Shown: piece after piece, positions 38,715-47,610 of the stretch
Numbering within the stretch: position 1 is the first letter of the stretch
Layout of the letters: the number at the start of each line of letters is the position of its first letter
Assembly: GCA_018985225.1 (NCBI GenBank)
Contig: JADGIF010000001.1
Coordinates: forward strand, 31,617 to 95,616
Reading direction: 5' to 3'
Length of the DNA stretch: 64,000 nucleotides
Origin: Amoeboradix gromovi
Lineage: Eukaryota; Sanchytriomycota; Sanchytriomycetes; Sanchytriales; Sanchytriaceae
Notes under the pieces: model-generated
Seen by the model: the letters and a program-made list of their open reading frames with translations, nothing else
Database searches by the model: none
Told to the model about the DNA's origin: nothing
Program-made: the position numbers and the translations under genes

Positions 38715-39362
38715 TTATTTAATATTTTTAGCTATGTCATAAACACCATTCAGTGCTGTAATAGTGCCAAACAATCCAATCGAAGACTCCGAGAACGAAG
38801 TGTATCCCAAAGAATTCAATGGAATCATTAAATCTATAAAATCCATGAACAATGACTTTTTGGAAATCAATTTCTCACGAATGAGCTGCTGCCTTTGAGG
38901 GTAATTGAAGGTCAAGTGCAACTGCTTAATTAAACTCAAAACAATACCAAAGGCCCAAAAACGCATGTGAAATTCTTTAATACTTTTTAATCGATCTTTT
39001 GAGGGGGAATAAAGCCTTAAACCATTGAACAATAAGGCATGATCGCAATAGAAGAAAAATTGCATGGAAATATTGCGAGCCACAGATAAAAAGCGAACGA
39101 CGGGATCTTTATCTCCTGTACCTTTAAAATTTTGAGTTTCTTCCACCAAAGGTACAAAAAAATCTAAGCGGAATAGCCGTAGCCATTTCCTGGTAAGTGA
39201 GCCGCTGATCATTATAGATCGGAATTTTTCTTGCAACTCACCAGTTGTGTGCTGAACTAAAAAGCGACAAAGGTATTGAACTGATCGATAAACCTTGTCT
39301 CTTCCAGCAGTGGTAGCAAAATAGATTTGAAATGTCTTCAAAGCTCTTAAACCTTTAAGCAT
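38715..39362 (-). CDS. PEX11: Peroxisomal membrane proliferation factor PEX11
   Basis: 215 aa. Pex11 bends and elongates the peroxisomal membrane before fission. N-terminal FQIYFATTAGRDKVYRSVQY then LCRFLV is the family signature (FL-KT-GRDKV-R--QY--RFL). Later RKWLRLFRLDFFVPLVEE (family RK--RLGK) and helical segments near IVLSLIKQLHL and LFGTITALNGVYDIAK. Positioned next to PEX10, a functional peroxisome pair. Confidence 0.88.
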   Translation of the reverse strand: MLKGLRALKTFQIYFATTAGRDKVYRSVQYLCRFLVQHTTGELQEKFRSIMISGSLTRKWLRLFRLDFFVPLVEETQNFKGTGDKDPVVRFLSVARNISMQFFFYCDHALLFNGLRLYSPSKDRLKSIKEFHMRFWAFGIVLSLIKQLHLTFNYPQRQQLIREKLISKKSLFMDFIDLMIPLNSLGYTSFSESSIGLFGTITALNGVYDIAKNIK

Positions 39363-39375
39363 TGTTTTGAAAATT

Positions 39376-39651
39376 CTAATTTATTAATTTTAAGGAAGAC
39401 TCTACCGATTTAAGAGTAGTTAGCTGCCTCCTGAGAAATATCTGAATGAGTTGAATAGCACTGGATCTTGAAGCAGTATTAACTAGCGCAAAATTGACTG
39501 GGTCTTGCTTAATTGCCAAATTCATTAAACTTCTAGAAAGTACTTTCTTGTAAAGATTGCTTGATTTGAAATCTATGATGCTTTTCGAATAGCACTTTTG
39601 CATCACTATATTGGATCGAGTCTGCTCTTTATAATGGCGAATGCTGATCAT
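39376..39651 (-). CDS. Small hypothetical protein, 91 aa
   Basis: Basic helical protein (SKSIIDFKSSNLYKKVLSRS, IQLIQIFLRRQLTTLKSV). No family recognised. Starts 40 bp from the PEX10 start in divergent orientation and ends 13 bp upstream of PEX11 on the same strand. A small mitochondrial or RNA-binding subunit would fit its charge, but that is a guess. Confidence 0.5.
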   Translation of the reverse strand: MISIRHYKEQTRSNIVMQKCYSKSIIDFKSSNLYKKVLSRSLMNLAIKQDPVNFALVNTASRSSAIQLIQIFLRRQLTTLKSVESSLKLIN

Positions 39652-39691
39652 TATTTCACCCCAGCCTCACGTGCTACTTTGCAATTGCTCT

Positions 39692-40345
39692 ATGCATCCA
39701 CTCATCCAATTTGCCAAAACAATCGATTTCAAAGTCATTCAATATGCGCAATCTCTCTTTTTAAAGATAACTGGTAACCGGTATCAACATTTCCTAGCCT
39801 ATTTTCCTATTTTGTATTATGTGCTATGCTACTATGGAAAAAGACAGCAAACATTTGGCGAGTCACTATCTATGATAAAATTGAACAACTCTAAGATACG
39901 GCTTCTGTCGGCTATATTGCTGCAATTTATCTTTGCACCAAAGTTTCCGGAGTACAAGCATGTTTTTGAGAAACTTAATGACATTTTGTATTACTTGTTT
40001 TCAGTACCTGGTTGGCTAGCAATATTTAATCTAAAATACAACCTGACTAGGCCTCCTTTGCCATTTGACAAATCTAAGGTTTTCCAGTACATCGGAATTT
40101 GTTCAATCGTTTATTACGGGATCCAGGAGACTAAAAGATTAGCCGCAATGACTATATCTGAGGGAAATGAGTCTAATTTTACTTGTTCTTTATGTCTCGA
40201 TCCAGTATCTAGTATTACCAGCTTTCCTTGCGGGCATACTAGCTGCTGGAGCTGTGCTGTTGGTTGGGTCCAAAAGCAACCGAAGTGCTACATCTGCAGA
40301 GAGAAGTGCGAGTTACAAGATCTTATAATGCTAAACGGAAGTTAA
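39692..40345 (+). CDS. PEX10: Peroxisomal RING E3 ligase PEX10
   Basis: 217 aa from the ATG at 39692. An upstream in-frame ATG at 39641 overlaps the divergent gene's start and looks less likely. Pex10 is part of the Pex2-Pex10-Pex12 retrotranslocation ligase that ubiquitinates Pex5. The membrane domain is predicted over residues 20-150. The RING lies at 165-203: CSLCLDPVSSITSFPCGHTS then CWSCAVGW and PKCYICRE, with all zinc ligands in place. It is short for the family (about 320). Confidence 0.85.
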   Translation: MHPLIQFAKTIDFKVIQYAQSLFLKITGNRYQHFLAYFPILYYVLCYYGKRQQTFGESLSMIKLNNSKIRLLSAILLQFIFAPKFPEYKHVFEKLNDILYYLFSVPGWLAIFNLKYNLTRPPLPFDKSKVFQYIGICSIVYYGIQETKRLAAMTISEGNESNFTCSLCLDPVSSITSFPCGHTSCWSCAVGWVQKQPKCYICREKCELQDLIMLNGS

Positions 40346-40487
40346 GTAATGGGTTTATTGCACAGCCTCGGCAAAAGTCTCCGAAACAACTTGAGGTCCA
40401 TTCTTCAGAGAGGAGTTTTTTTGCACTTTAGTGTGAGTCTGTTTTTGATTGAACTCTATGATCAAATTTTGCAAAAACCTAAATAAA

Positions 40488-43400
40488 TTAAATGTACACA
40501 TATCCGGATAAAGTTTGCTGCTTCTTGTTAATTCTACCTTTGATGAGTATAGTTAATACGAATAATAGAGCAACAGTCAAGCAGAGCCCCAAGACCAAAA
40601 TCGTAGATCTCCTTTTTGTCAATAGATCTTCGAGCACAAGAAGACTCATCATATCTTCTAACCTTTTCCAGGATGACTTTGCGATGGCAGTGTTCATCCT
40701 GTCTGACAAATCATTGCAGTCTATCGTAAAGCATTCCAAAACCGATCTTACGAACTCGTTCACTTCAAAATCCAACGATTGATCACAAATATCACTCTCA
40801 CAATTCTTGTCCAGAATCAAGCCCTTATAGTATTGAGAATGGCTCAATTCCACGAAAAACGGGTCTCTTATTTGTGATGCTAGTTCGGCCATGTTTTCGG
40901 CCATGAAAAGCAAGCTGAAGTTTGCGGCGTTGTAGAATGACTCTTGATGAATTGAAACTAGAGAACTCTCATTAACTTTAAGATATCCTAGAGATTGAAT
41001 ATGATAGAACGAAAACAAAATGTTTGACGCTGCAGAAGCTAATTTTGTTTGAAAATAAGCACAATCTATAGCCTCCTGTCTAACAGTGAAAATCAAATAC
41101 AGAAACACTGCTGTTATACCAACAATTGAAAAGGCCAAAAATAATGACATCAAAAAATTGTTTAAACTACTTTTAACTTTGATATTATATGAATCAACGG
41201 CGCTAGCTAAATTGGCATAATGATCTTCAACAGATGAAAAGCTTTGGGTTTTAATCTCCAGCGTTAATTCTGAAATTTCTCGAGTTTTTGTCCGAATATG
41301 TACTAACATTTTTTCTTTTTCTCTATCAACGTAATACAAGTAAGTGTAAACGACAGTCGCAATAAGAATGATTGAAGCTGAAATAATAGGTAAAAATGAA
41401 TACTCAAAGTAGTTCAAATTGTTTTCAGCAAATCGAGATTTCAAGTTGTTATTGAAATCGTTCAATCTCCCGTTTTGTAAAATGCTTGTATTCATAGTAA
41501 CAAAGCTTATGAATGCTCTTTTTAGATCACTAGGCAGCAAGAGGTTTGTGTACAAAATCATGTGATCGAGATTCGCATCAAGATAACTAGCATCAATTAA
41601 TGTGTACTGAGTTGCATTTATTAAGCTTGGAGATTTTATAGTGGATGCATCTAAAAACTGCATTGTAGCATAGCTATCTAGTCTCCCCATGTAAATTAAG
41701 TTTGTTGTGCACTCTTCTAGCTCTAAAAGAGTCCATGAAAAGCTTTCTCGGCTTTGAAAATAAGATTCGTCTGCTCTTTGTCTCTTAAATGGTAAAGTGG
41801 ACGCAACTTGTGAAAAACTTAACTGAAGCGCTACATAATCCATTAGTAGGTAGCCGTTCAGTAACACACATGTAACTAAAGAGGCAAACAAGATAAAAAT
41901 TGATATCTTTAATGCATAATGAAACTGTTTTTGCCATTGTAATTGTTGAAAGCGATTTTTTTTCATGTTTTCGTTAATAAGTAAGAATTTCCCTACATAA
42001 TCGAATTGAACAAACGAATCTGATCTTTCATTTTCTTCTTCCGTGACAGCGGATATATCCAGAATATCCTTCTCTACGCCTCTGTTTGTATCAAACATTT
42101 GCATGGTCTTTACAACAAAATCCCCAGCTTCTAAATCATTTTCAACAGAGTTGAAATACGACGCCAATAGCCTTAGAGTTGCAGGATCTTGGGGATATTT
42201 CTGAAATAATTCTTTAATACTATGAAACGATTTATAAGCATGATCTACAAACAAGTGCGAAAGTATGTGCAACTTGGCGTCTTTTTCAGAGTTCGCCGCC
42301 TTAAGCAACGCATACAAAGACGTAGATGCTTTTATCAATTGTTTTGCACAAAATTCTTTAAAACTGTCCTTCATTAACACAGTCAAATCATTTTCTGATG
42401 AAAACTCGACCAAATCCTTTAATTTTCTAATTGTAGATACCAATATGAGGGTATATGAAGACAAAATTGTTCTTTTTCCTAAAATTATTTGATTTTCAAG
42501 TTCGACAGCTCTTGTCTTGTCTTCAATTACTCCAAAGTTCATCCAGCAGTACCTCACAATATTGCATTTTAGCATTGCGCAATTATCCAATTTTTTCTCT
42601 GCACTATTAAGACAATTGTATACTGTATTAGCTAAAAGACAATGACCTTTATGTCTAGATGAAAGCAAAGCATTGGGAACATCATTGCTTTGCTTTGATG
42701 AACTTGCAGTTCCACCATTAGAAGTGTCGCCGGAATCGATTTCCTCTACCAAGTTAAAATTAGAAAGAAAATGTACCGATACTAAAAATTTCAGCAAGCT
42801 TTCCATTGGAACTAAAAGTGGCAGCTTTTGGTTATACTCTGTCTGTGTCAAATGGCCTTTTAGTAGGGCTTGTGTGATTCGGATGGCATTGATATCAGGT
42901 AAGAAAGATCTGATATGTGGTTTCAAACCGCTATAAAGTAGGTAAAACAGCAATGCACCTTGTACAACAGAGAACACGGAGCTTGAAAGATTTAAGTTTG
43001 GAAAAATCAAAAAAACTAACTGGAAAACCATGAAAAACAAATAAGACCAATAAAATGCAAGCTGAACTTGGCAAAGAGATATAGACTGAAAAGATGGCAT
43101 TATGTATCCTCTGTAGCTTAAATGTATTCCAAAGAGTATGCCAACAGAAACAGAGAGAATTGGTGTGTGCAGCAAGAAACATAACCCTTGCACAAGTAAA
43201 AGCATAATTTCACTAGCTTGAGAATTCCTATCAAATCTTCCAATTCCTTGATGCAGTGGTAATTTATAATAAAGATTTAAATAAGACGAAAAGACAGTTA
43301 AAATCATTTGGCCGCCAACTACGAGGAAACCCAGAACACTAGTAATCTCACTTTTGGTAGATAAATTTCTCTCAAGAGAGTCTACAACACTTAACGTACA

Positions 43401-43739
43401 GTAAAACATTGGCGGTAACATAACATATCCATTCATAAGTAGAAGCAACCTAATGACCTTTATTGATTGGGCAGTTGGGTATAAGCCAGTTTCTAGATTA
43501 TAAACGACCTTTCCTATCAAGTATGTCTGCAGTGATATTAGAAACATGCCAAAATACAAAAAACCATAAGCTTTATCATTATTTGCAAAATCGACCCATG
43601 TTGAACTAATGTGATGTAAAATTGCCAAATAATTGAAGCAAAAGACAGAAAACAACTGTAGAGCTCCAGATAGCTCCATCAACCTACTTTGATGAAATAC
43701 CAAAGTGTTAAATCTCATGAATGAATCTGAAAATCCCAT
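40488..43739 (-). CDS. Giant multi-pass membrane protein, Tiny-macrocysts (TmcB/C)-like
   Basis: 1083 aa. Ten or more hydrophobic segments in residues 1-290 (for example LQLFSVFCFNYLAILHHI, GFLVVGGQMILTVFSSYLNL). A soluble TPR-like middle follows, with AKLHILSHLFVDHAYKSFHS and PQDPATLRLLASYFNSVENDLEAG, which resembles the TmcB/TmcC region. Four further membrane segments bracket two extracytoplasmic loops at 620-1070 (receptor-like layout, plus a coiled coil IRTKTREISELTLEIKTQ). The family is known from amoebae and zoosporic fungi, function unclear. Confidence 0.6.
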   Translation of the reverse strand: MGFSDSFMRFNTLVFHQSRLMELSGALQLFSVFCFNYLAILHHISSTWVDFANNDKAYGFLYFGMFLISLQTYLIGKVVYNLETGLYPTAQSIKVIRLLLLMNGYVMLPPMFYCTLSVVDSLERNLSTKSEITSVLGFLVVGGQMILTVFSSYLNLYYKLPLHQGIGRFDRNSQASEIMLLLVQGLCFLLHTPILSVSVGILFGIHLSYRGYIMPSFQSISLCQVQLAFYWSYLFFMVFQLVFLIFPNLNLSSSVFSVVQGALLFYLLYSGLKPHIRSFLPDINAIRITQALLKGHLTQTEYNQKLPLLVPMESLLKFLVSVHFLSNFNLVEEIDSGDTSNGGTASSSKQSNDVPNALLSSRHKGHCLLANTVYNCLNSAEKKLDNCAMLKCNIVRYCWMNFGVIEDKTRAVELENQIILGKRTILSSYTLILVSTIRKLKDLVEFSSENDLTVLMKDSFKEFCAKQLIKASTSLYALLKAANSEKDAKLHILSHLFVDHAYKSFHSIKELFQKYPQDPATLRLLASYFNSVENDLEAGDFVVKTMQMFDTNRGVEKDILDISAVTEEENERSDSFVQFDYVGKFLLINENMKKNRFQQLQWQKQFHYALKISIFILFASLVTCVLLNGYLLMDYVALQLSFSQVASTLPFKRQRADESYFQSRESFSWTLLELEECTTNLIYMGRLDSYATMQFLDASTIKSPSLINATQYTLIDASYLDANLDHMILYTNLLLPSDLKRAFISFVTMNTSILQNGRLNDFNNNLKSRFAENNLNYFEYSFLPIISASIILIATVVYTYLYYVDREKEKMLVHIRTKTREISELTLEIKTQSFSSVEDHYANLASAVDSYNIKVKSSLNNFLMSLFLAFSIVGITAVFLYLIFTVRQEAIDCAYFQTKLASAASNILFSFYHIQSLGYLKVNESSLVSIHQESFYNAANFSLLFMAENMAELASQIRDPFFVELSHSQYYKGLILDKNCESDICDQSLDFEVNEFVRSVLECFTIDCNDLSDRMNTAIAKSSWKRLEDMMSLLVLEDLLTKRRSTILVLGLCLTVALLFVLTILIKGRINKKQQTLSGYVYI

Positions 43740-43790
43740 TCGACTTTGGCCTTTGTTGAAACAAAAAAAGATTTATTGAAAGGAAATATT

Positions 43791-44360
43791 TTATTTCCAG
43801 TTGTCCCTGTGAAAAACAGGATCCTGCAGAAACGGAATTAATATCTTTGAACTGGTTTGAACCAAAGGGTGTCCCGCGACAATTTGCAAAAATCTCTCAA
43901 GTCCTTTCATTCTGGTGTCTATTACCTCATCACTAAACCTGTTTCTAAGTACCTTCCCTGGAAGATTTGGAAGATGAACATGAGGACATTCTCTCTCCAA
44001 ATAGCTTTTGAAAATTTCGCAATCCTTGTATCTTCGACGAACGATACTTTCTTTGATTTTAAACAGCGGCAAATTAGTTTTCAAATGAACCTCATAAGTG
44101 GTATATAAGTTGCTTGGATTTTCTGGATTCTCACTCAACGGATTCTTTACTCTAATTTCTAAATAATTTTCTGGCGTTGAATAGGTAGAGTGATTAGACA
44201 GTTTTTGTTCAGATATCATTCCCTCTCTAGTAAAGGAAATCCTTATTGTAGGAGTCGTTAATAAGCGATCCCATAAAGCACTCATATAGTAATATTGTTT
44301 GAGGGGTGAATAAGTGGAATAATTTATTTGTGCAAATACGGCTCGTAAACAAGGCTTCAT
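43791..44360 (-). CDS. SNX3: PX-domain sorting nexin (SNX3/GRD19)
   Basis: 189 aa. PX domain fitting SNX3: YLEIRVKNPLSENPENPSN, LYTTYEVHLKTNLPLFKIKE with following SIVRRRYKDCEIFKSYLERE, PHVHLPNLPGKVLRNRFSDE and MKGLERFLQIVAGHPLVQ. RRRYKD and the LPGK loop form the PI3P site. SNX3 works with retromer on endosomes. The first ATG (44360) overlaps the stop of NUBPL by 4 bp (ATGA); an internal Met at 44285 gives a more usual N-terminus. Confidence 0.9.
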   Translation of the reverse strand: MKPCLRAVFAQINYSTYSPLKQYYYMSALWDRLLTTPTIRISFTREGMISEQKLSNHSTYSTPENYLEIRVKNPLSENPENPSNLYTTYEVHLKTNLPLFKIKESIVRRRYKDCEIFKSYLERECPHVHLPNLPGKVLRNRFSDEVIDTRMKGLERFLQIVAGHPLVQTSSKILIPFLQDPVFHRDNWK

Positions 44361-45121
44361 TGGGCTGCTGAAGAATGAATATGGTTTGCTAAATTCTGAA
44401 TTTCTTTGGAAAAGATGGAGTTACTTAAATCAGACAGGATAGGAGAGCCTTTATCCATGTTTTCTGATATTCTAGGATCAAAAGGTAGACTAGCTAAAAA
44501 TTCAGATCGCTTCCAGAACTCTGTGTTTGCATCAGGAAAAAGTGAATGTAATTTGCTGCAAGATGGACACTGAAAGGTGGACATGTTTTTTACCATTCCC
44601 AACAACGGGATTTTCACTTTTTCAAGCATCTGAACGGCTTTCTGGGCATCGATTATACTAATAGACTGCGGCGTACTTACTACAACGCAACCGTGTAGAT
44701 TTAATTGTTGTACAACGGTAAGCTGTGCATCTCCGGTTCCAGGTGGAAAATCAATTAATAAGTAATCCAAATCACTCCATTTGGTATGCCAAATCAAATC
44801 TTGAACAGCTTTCATCACCATTAAGCCTCGCCAAACAACTGCTTTTTTAGAGAAAAGTCCCATAGACATAAATTGAATTCCATGATTTTTTAGTGGAATC
44901 ATCCGACCCGTATCATCTATTTCTGGCTCCCTAGATAAATTCATTATTTTAGGGATTGAGGGGCCGTAAACATCTGCATCCAATATACCTACTCTACCTG
45001 GAAGTGTATGAGCTAAACAAGCAGTTACACAGCTTTTACCCACGCCTCCCTTCCCGGATAGAACTCCAATTACTCGCTTCACAGTTGGAATATTCTTTGG
45101 AACCATTAATCCTAGTGCCAT
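44357..45121 (-). CDS. NUBPL: Complex I Fe-S assembly P-loop ATPase (NUBPL/IND1)
   Basis: 254 aa. Deviant Walker A VIGVLSGKGGVGKS (17-30), ADVYGPSIPKIMNL, the NUBPL-specific AVVWRGLMVMKAVQDLIW, LLIDFPPGTGDAQL and the Fe-S CxxC at 185-188 (FQCPSCSK). Ind1 delivers 4Fe-4S clusters to NADH dehydrogenase, so complex I is probably present. The ATG at 45121 leaves almost no presequence and no upstream exon was found, so mitochondrial targeting is not visible. Confidence 0.88.
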   Translation of the reverse strand: MALGLMVPKNIPTVKRVIGVLSGKGGVGKSCVTACLAHTLPGRVGILDADVYGPSIPKIMNLSREPEIDDTGRMIPLKNHGIQFMSMGLFSKKAVVWRGLMVMKAVQDLIWHTKWSDLDYLLIDFPPGTGDAQLTVVQQLNLHGCVVVSTPQSISIIDAQKAVQMLEKVKIPLLGMVKNMSTFQCPSCSKLHSLFPDANTEFWKRSEFLASLPFDPRISENMDKGSPILSDLSNSIFSKEIQNLANHIHSSAAQ

Positions 45122-45145
45122 CCAAACAATGCTCCTTGAAGCCAA

Positions 45146-45697
45146 ATGCTTTGTAACGATGATGAAAAAATTTTAGATTTAATTTTCTCAGGTCCTATGG
45201 ACGGCTATGTGTTTGATTCAAATGCTACTACAGTTGATAGCTGTCCCGAAACTTCCAAAATAGTTACAAATGAAATTTCACAGCAGTTAAAAGAAAAGGA
45301 AATCATTGCAGTTCATTTGGCAGAAGATGGAAAAATAGATGAAAGCATTTTGCTTTTTAATGAAATTATTAAATCAAACAGAAGTTATTATTCGGTATAT
45401 AACAATAGAGCTCAGGCATTCAGGATAAAAAAAGAGGACAAGAGTGCATTAAATGATTTAAATTTTGTTATCAAAAACTGCAGGGACTCTGAAGTTTTAA
45501 AGCAATCGTATATCCAAAGAGCAATTATTTTGAAAGCCTCAGATCCAGACCAAAGCTACACTGATTTTTGTAAGTCAAACGCATTGGGTCAGAAAATCGC
45601 GGAAAAAGCAGTTGTTGAAAACAATCCTTACAGAAAGTTGTGCAATTCGATGGTGTCGAAAGTTTTACAGCAAGAAATATCTGGCAATAAATTTTAG
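45146..45697 (+). CDS. TTC36-like tetratricopeptide protein
   Basis: 183 aa. TPR helices at about 50-150. EIIAVHLAEDGKIDESILLF then NRSYYSVYNNRAQAFRIKKE is the TTC36 signature (A--LAE-G----AL--F------P---S-YNNRAQA-RL). The C-terminus includes NPYRKLCNSMVSKVL (TTC36: NPYAALCN-ML). TTC36 is a small Hsp70-associated protein. Divergent from NUBPL with 24 bp between starts. Confidence 0.8.
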   Translation: MLCNDDEKILDLIFSGPMDGYVFDSNATTVDSCPETSKIVTNEISQQLKEKEIIAVHLAEDGKIDESILLFNEIIKSNRSYYSVYNNRAQAFRIKKEDKSALNDLNFVIKNCRDSEVLKQSYIQRAIILKASDPDQSYTDFCKSNALGQKIAEKAVVENNPYRKLCNSMVSKVLQQEISGNKF

Positions 45698-45729
45698 TAA
45701 TATTTAACTTTTTTTGTTAGCAAGAGGGT

Positions 45730-46674
45730 ATGACAGGTGGAAGAAAAGAAAATAACTTCAGAAAAAGTAGAAAGGAAAGGCAAGTTGTTAAAAAGAAAAA
45801 GACAGAGACTATCTATGAAAAGCCCAGCTATAATAATAACATACTTAAACAACCGCTTCCTCGACTTTGTAAACTTAGCATAGCTTTACCTGGAAGCATT
45901 ATTGACAATTGCCAAGGGCTTCAAATGAAGACAATTATGGCGGGTCAAATTGCAAGAGCGTGTGCAGTTTTCAGAGTCAGTAACATTTACGTTTTTAATG
46001 ATACAGATACAGTATGGGGCGCTAGGTTTATGGTCAAGGTTTTGAATTATTTAGAAACCCCGCAGTATTTAAGAAAGAGGCTATTTCCTAAGAGTGACGA
46101 CATGCGATTTTTAGGTATACTGCCTCCACTAGATGTCCCTCACCATTTCCGAAAATCTGATAGGTACGAGTATCGAGAAGGCGTGGTTGTTGAGCAGCTA
46201 AAGGAAGCGTGCCTAGTAGACATTGGCGGTGAGAAACCAATTATTTCGACTGTTGTGAGGGAAACAAATACGCGAGTTACTGTTAAAGTCGATTATGACT
46301 CAGATCTAGGAGTCGAGGGTGTAATTGTTGAAAAAGAAGAGGCTGCGAAAAAATCTTACTGGGGATACGACGTTCACACTACAAAGACCATATCTGAAGT
46401 ATTGGAAAGTGAAAAATTTGATTTCGTACTAGGAACATCTGAGCGGGGATTGTCTCATGAGGAACTGGTTGTCAAAGACGACGTGAAAAATGCACTGATT
46501 CTGTTTGGTGGCGTTGATGGGTTAGAAAAAGCGAGTGACCATGAGGGAGAGACTAAACCCCTTAGCGAGAGATTTGACTTCTACATTAACATAAATCCTC
46601 ATCAGGGATCCAGAACTATTAGAACAGAAGAAGCAGTTTTGGCGACATTAAGTTTGCTGAATTCCATGTTTTAA
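45730..46674 (+). CDS. SPOUT1: SPOUT-domain RNA methyltransferase (SPOUT1/CENP-32 family)
   Basis: 314 aa. Lys/Arg-rich start, then LSIALPGSIIDNCQGLQMKT, IMAGQIARACAVFRVSNIYV, LNYLETPQYLRKRLFPKSDD and PPLDVPHHFRKSDRYEYREG, which is the family core with an inserted OB-like domain. The SAM knot includes VLGTSERGLSHEEL and ILFGGVDGLEKA near the end. It modifies 28S rRNA and is reported at human centrosomes. It lies 18 bp from the convergent HCCS gene. Confidence 0.88.
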   Translation: MTGGRKENNFRKSRKERQVVKKKKTETIYEKPSYNNNILKQPLPRLCKLSIALPGSIIDNCQGLQMKTIMAGQIARACAVFRVSNIYVFNDTDTVWGARFMVKVLNYLETPQYLRKRLFPKSDDMRFLGILPPLDVPHHFRKSDRYEYREGVVVEQLKEACLVDIGGEKPIISTVVRETNTRVTVKVDYDSDLGVEGVIVEKEEAAKKSYWGYDVHTTKTISEVLESEKFDFVLGTSERGLSHEELVVKDDVKNALILFGGVDGLEKASDHEGETKPLSERFDFYININPHQGSRTIRTEEAVLATLSLLNSMF

Positions 46675-46692
46675 GCTTTTATTAAATTATCA

Positions 46693-47373
46693 TTACTCAT
46701 AAAGGTACGACTTCATAGTCTTTCTCATTCTTTGAAACGCAGCTTGCGGACTATCAAATGCAGGTCTTACGTCGCAATAGAAGGTTGGGTTATCATTTTC
46801 TTCTTCTCCCTCATAGTAATCAATAACGTATCGGACATGCCTACCACACCTGTCAATGATCCAATCATGTCTGTCAAAAGCATGCTGATTGTGCACCATT
46901 GCTACCCACTTAGATTTCCAAGTTGGACTACTTGCTTTGCCTTGAAATCTCAACAGCTTGGGATTTGGACATACGCCTTTGTACTCACTCTCCCACTTCA
47001 GGATTTCCTTCCAGACTTCTTCGTTCAGAAAATTATGTATGTCTACCATAGATTCAATGCTTTCTTCTGGTGCAGCCATGTCTTTTTTCTTTAATGCGTG
47101 ATAAAATTGCTGGGGACTGGGATAAGACCAGTTTTCTTCATTGCTGTTACTTCCGGGTCCATCAGCGTGCTCCGACTTAGGTATTGTAGATATTTCTCTC
47201 TTCTTCGACAGTTCAACAGTTTGGTCTGGATCCTTTTCTTGTGAATATTCAGGCATCAAGTTATTTGGATTTATTTCTTCCTTTTTGTTATGGTGTGGGC
47301 ATCCGCTCTTTGATGCTCTTTGAAATGACTCGTTTTTCATATCTAGGGGTAAATCAATTCGCAAGCTCCTCAT
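46693..47373 (-). CDS. HCCS: Holocytochrome c synthase (heme lyase)
   Basis: 226 aa. Mitochondrial intermembrane-space enzyme joining heme to apocytochrome c. SGCPHHNKK carries the Cys-Pro heme-regulatory motif. The domain body matches: ENWSYPSPQQFYHALKKKDM, VDIHNFLNEEVWKEILKWE, FQGKASSPTWKSKWVAMVHN, AFDRHDWIIDRCGRHVRYVI and FYCDVRPAFDSPQAAFQRMR. All His positions typical of the family are present. A second ATG at 47340 would shorten the N-terminus by 11 residues. Confidence 0.93.
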   Translation of the reverse strand: MRSLRIDLPLDMKNESFQRASKSGCPHHNKKEEINPNNLMPEYSQEKDPDQTVELSKKREISTIPKSEHADGPGSNSNEENWSYPSPQQFYHALKKKDMAAPEESIESMVDIHNFLNEEVWKEILKWESEYKGVCPNPKLLRFQGKASSPTWKSKWVAMVHNQHAFDRHDWIIDRCGRHVRYVIDYYEGEEENDNPTFYCDVRPAFDSPQAAFQRMRKTMKSYLYE

Positions 47374-47610
47374 TAAAATCCTAGTTTTCTAGAAATGGAG
47401 AATTTCTATCAAGACACTAGCAGTGATTGTTGCTCCGTTATAGTGACTACTCATCCATACTGAGAAGCAAACAGCGGTGCTAACGTACTTAAAAGCTTCA
47501 TTTTTGTGACCGCTAAAGGTAGTTCAGATGTTCTGATTTTTGCAATCTGGGTAAAATAGAATCGTCAAATGCACCATGGGCATAGATTAAATAAGAATTA
47601 AAAATTTTAC

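Noticed and set aside
37631-43880. Further copies of the transposon ends (GGTGTCCC at 37663, GTGTCCCG at 43869)
   Set aside because: Both lie inside coding sequence, without the adjoining AATATAAAA or AAAATGTCC blocks; chance matches.
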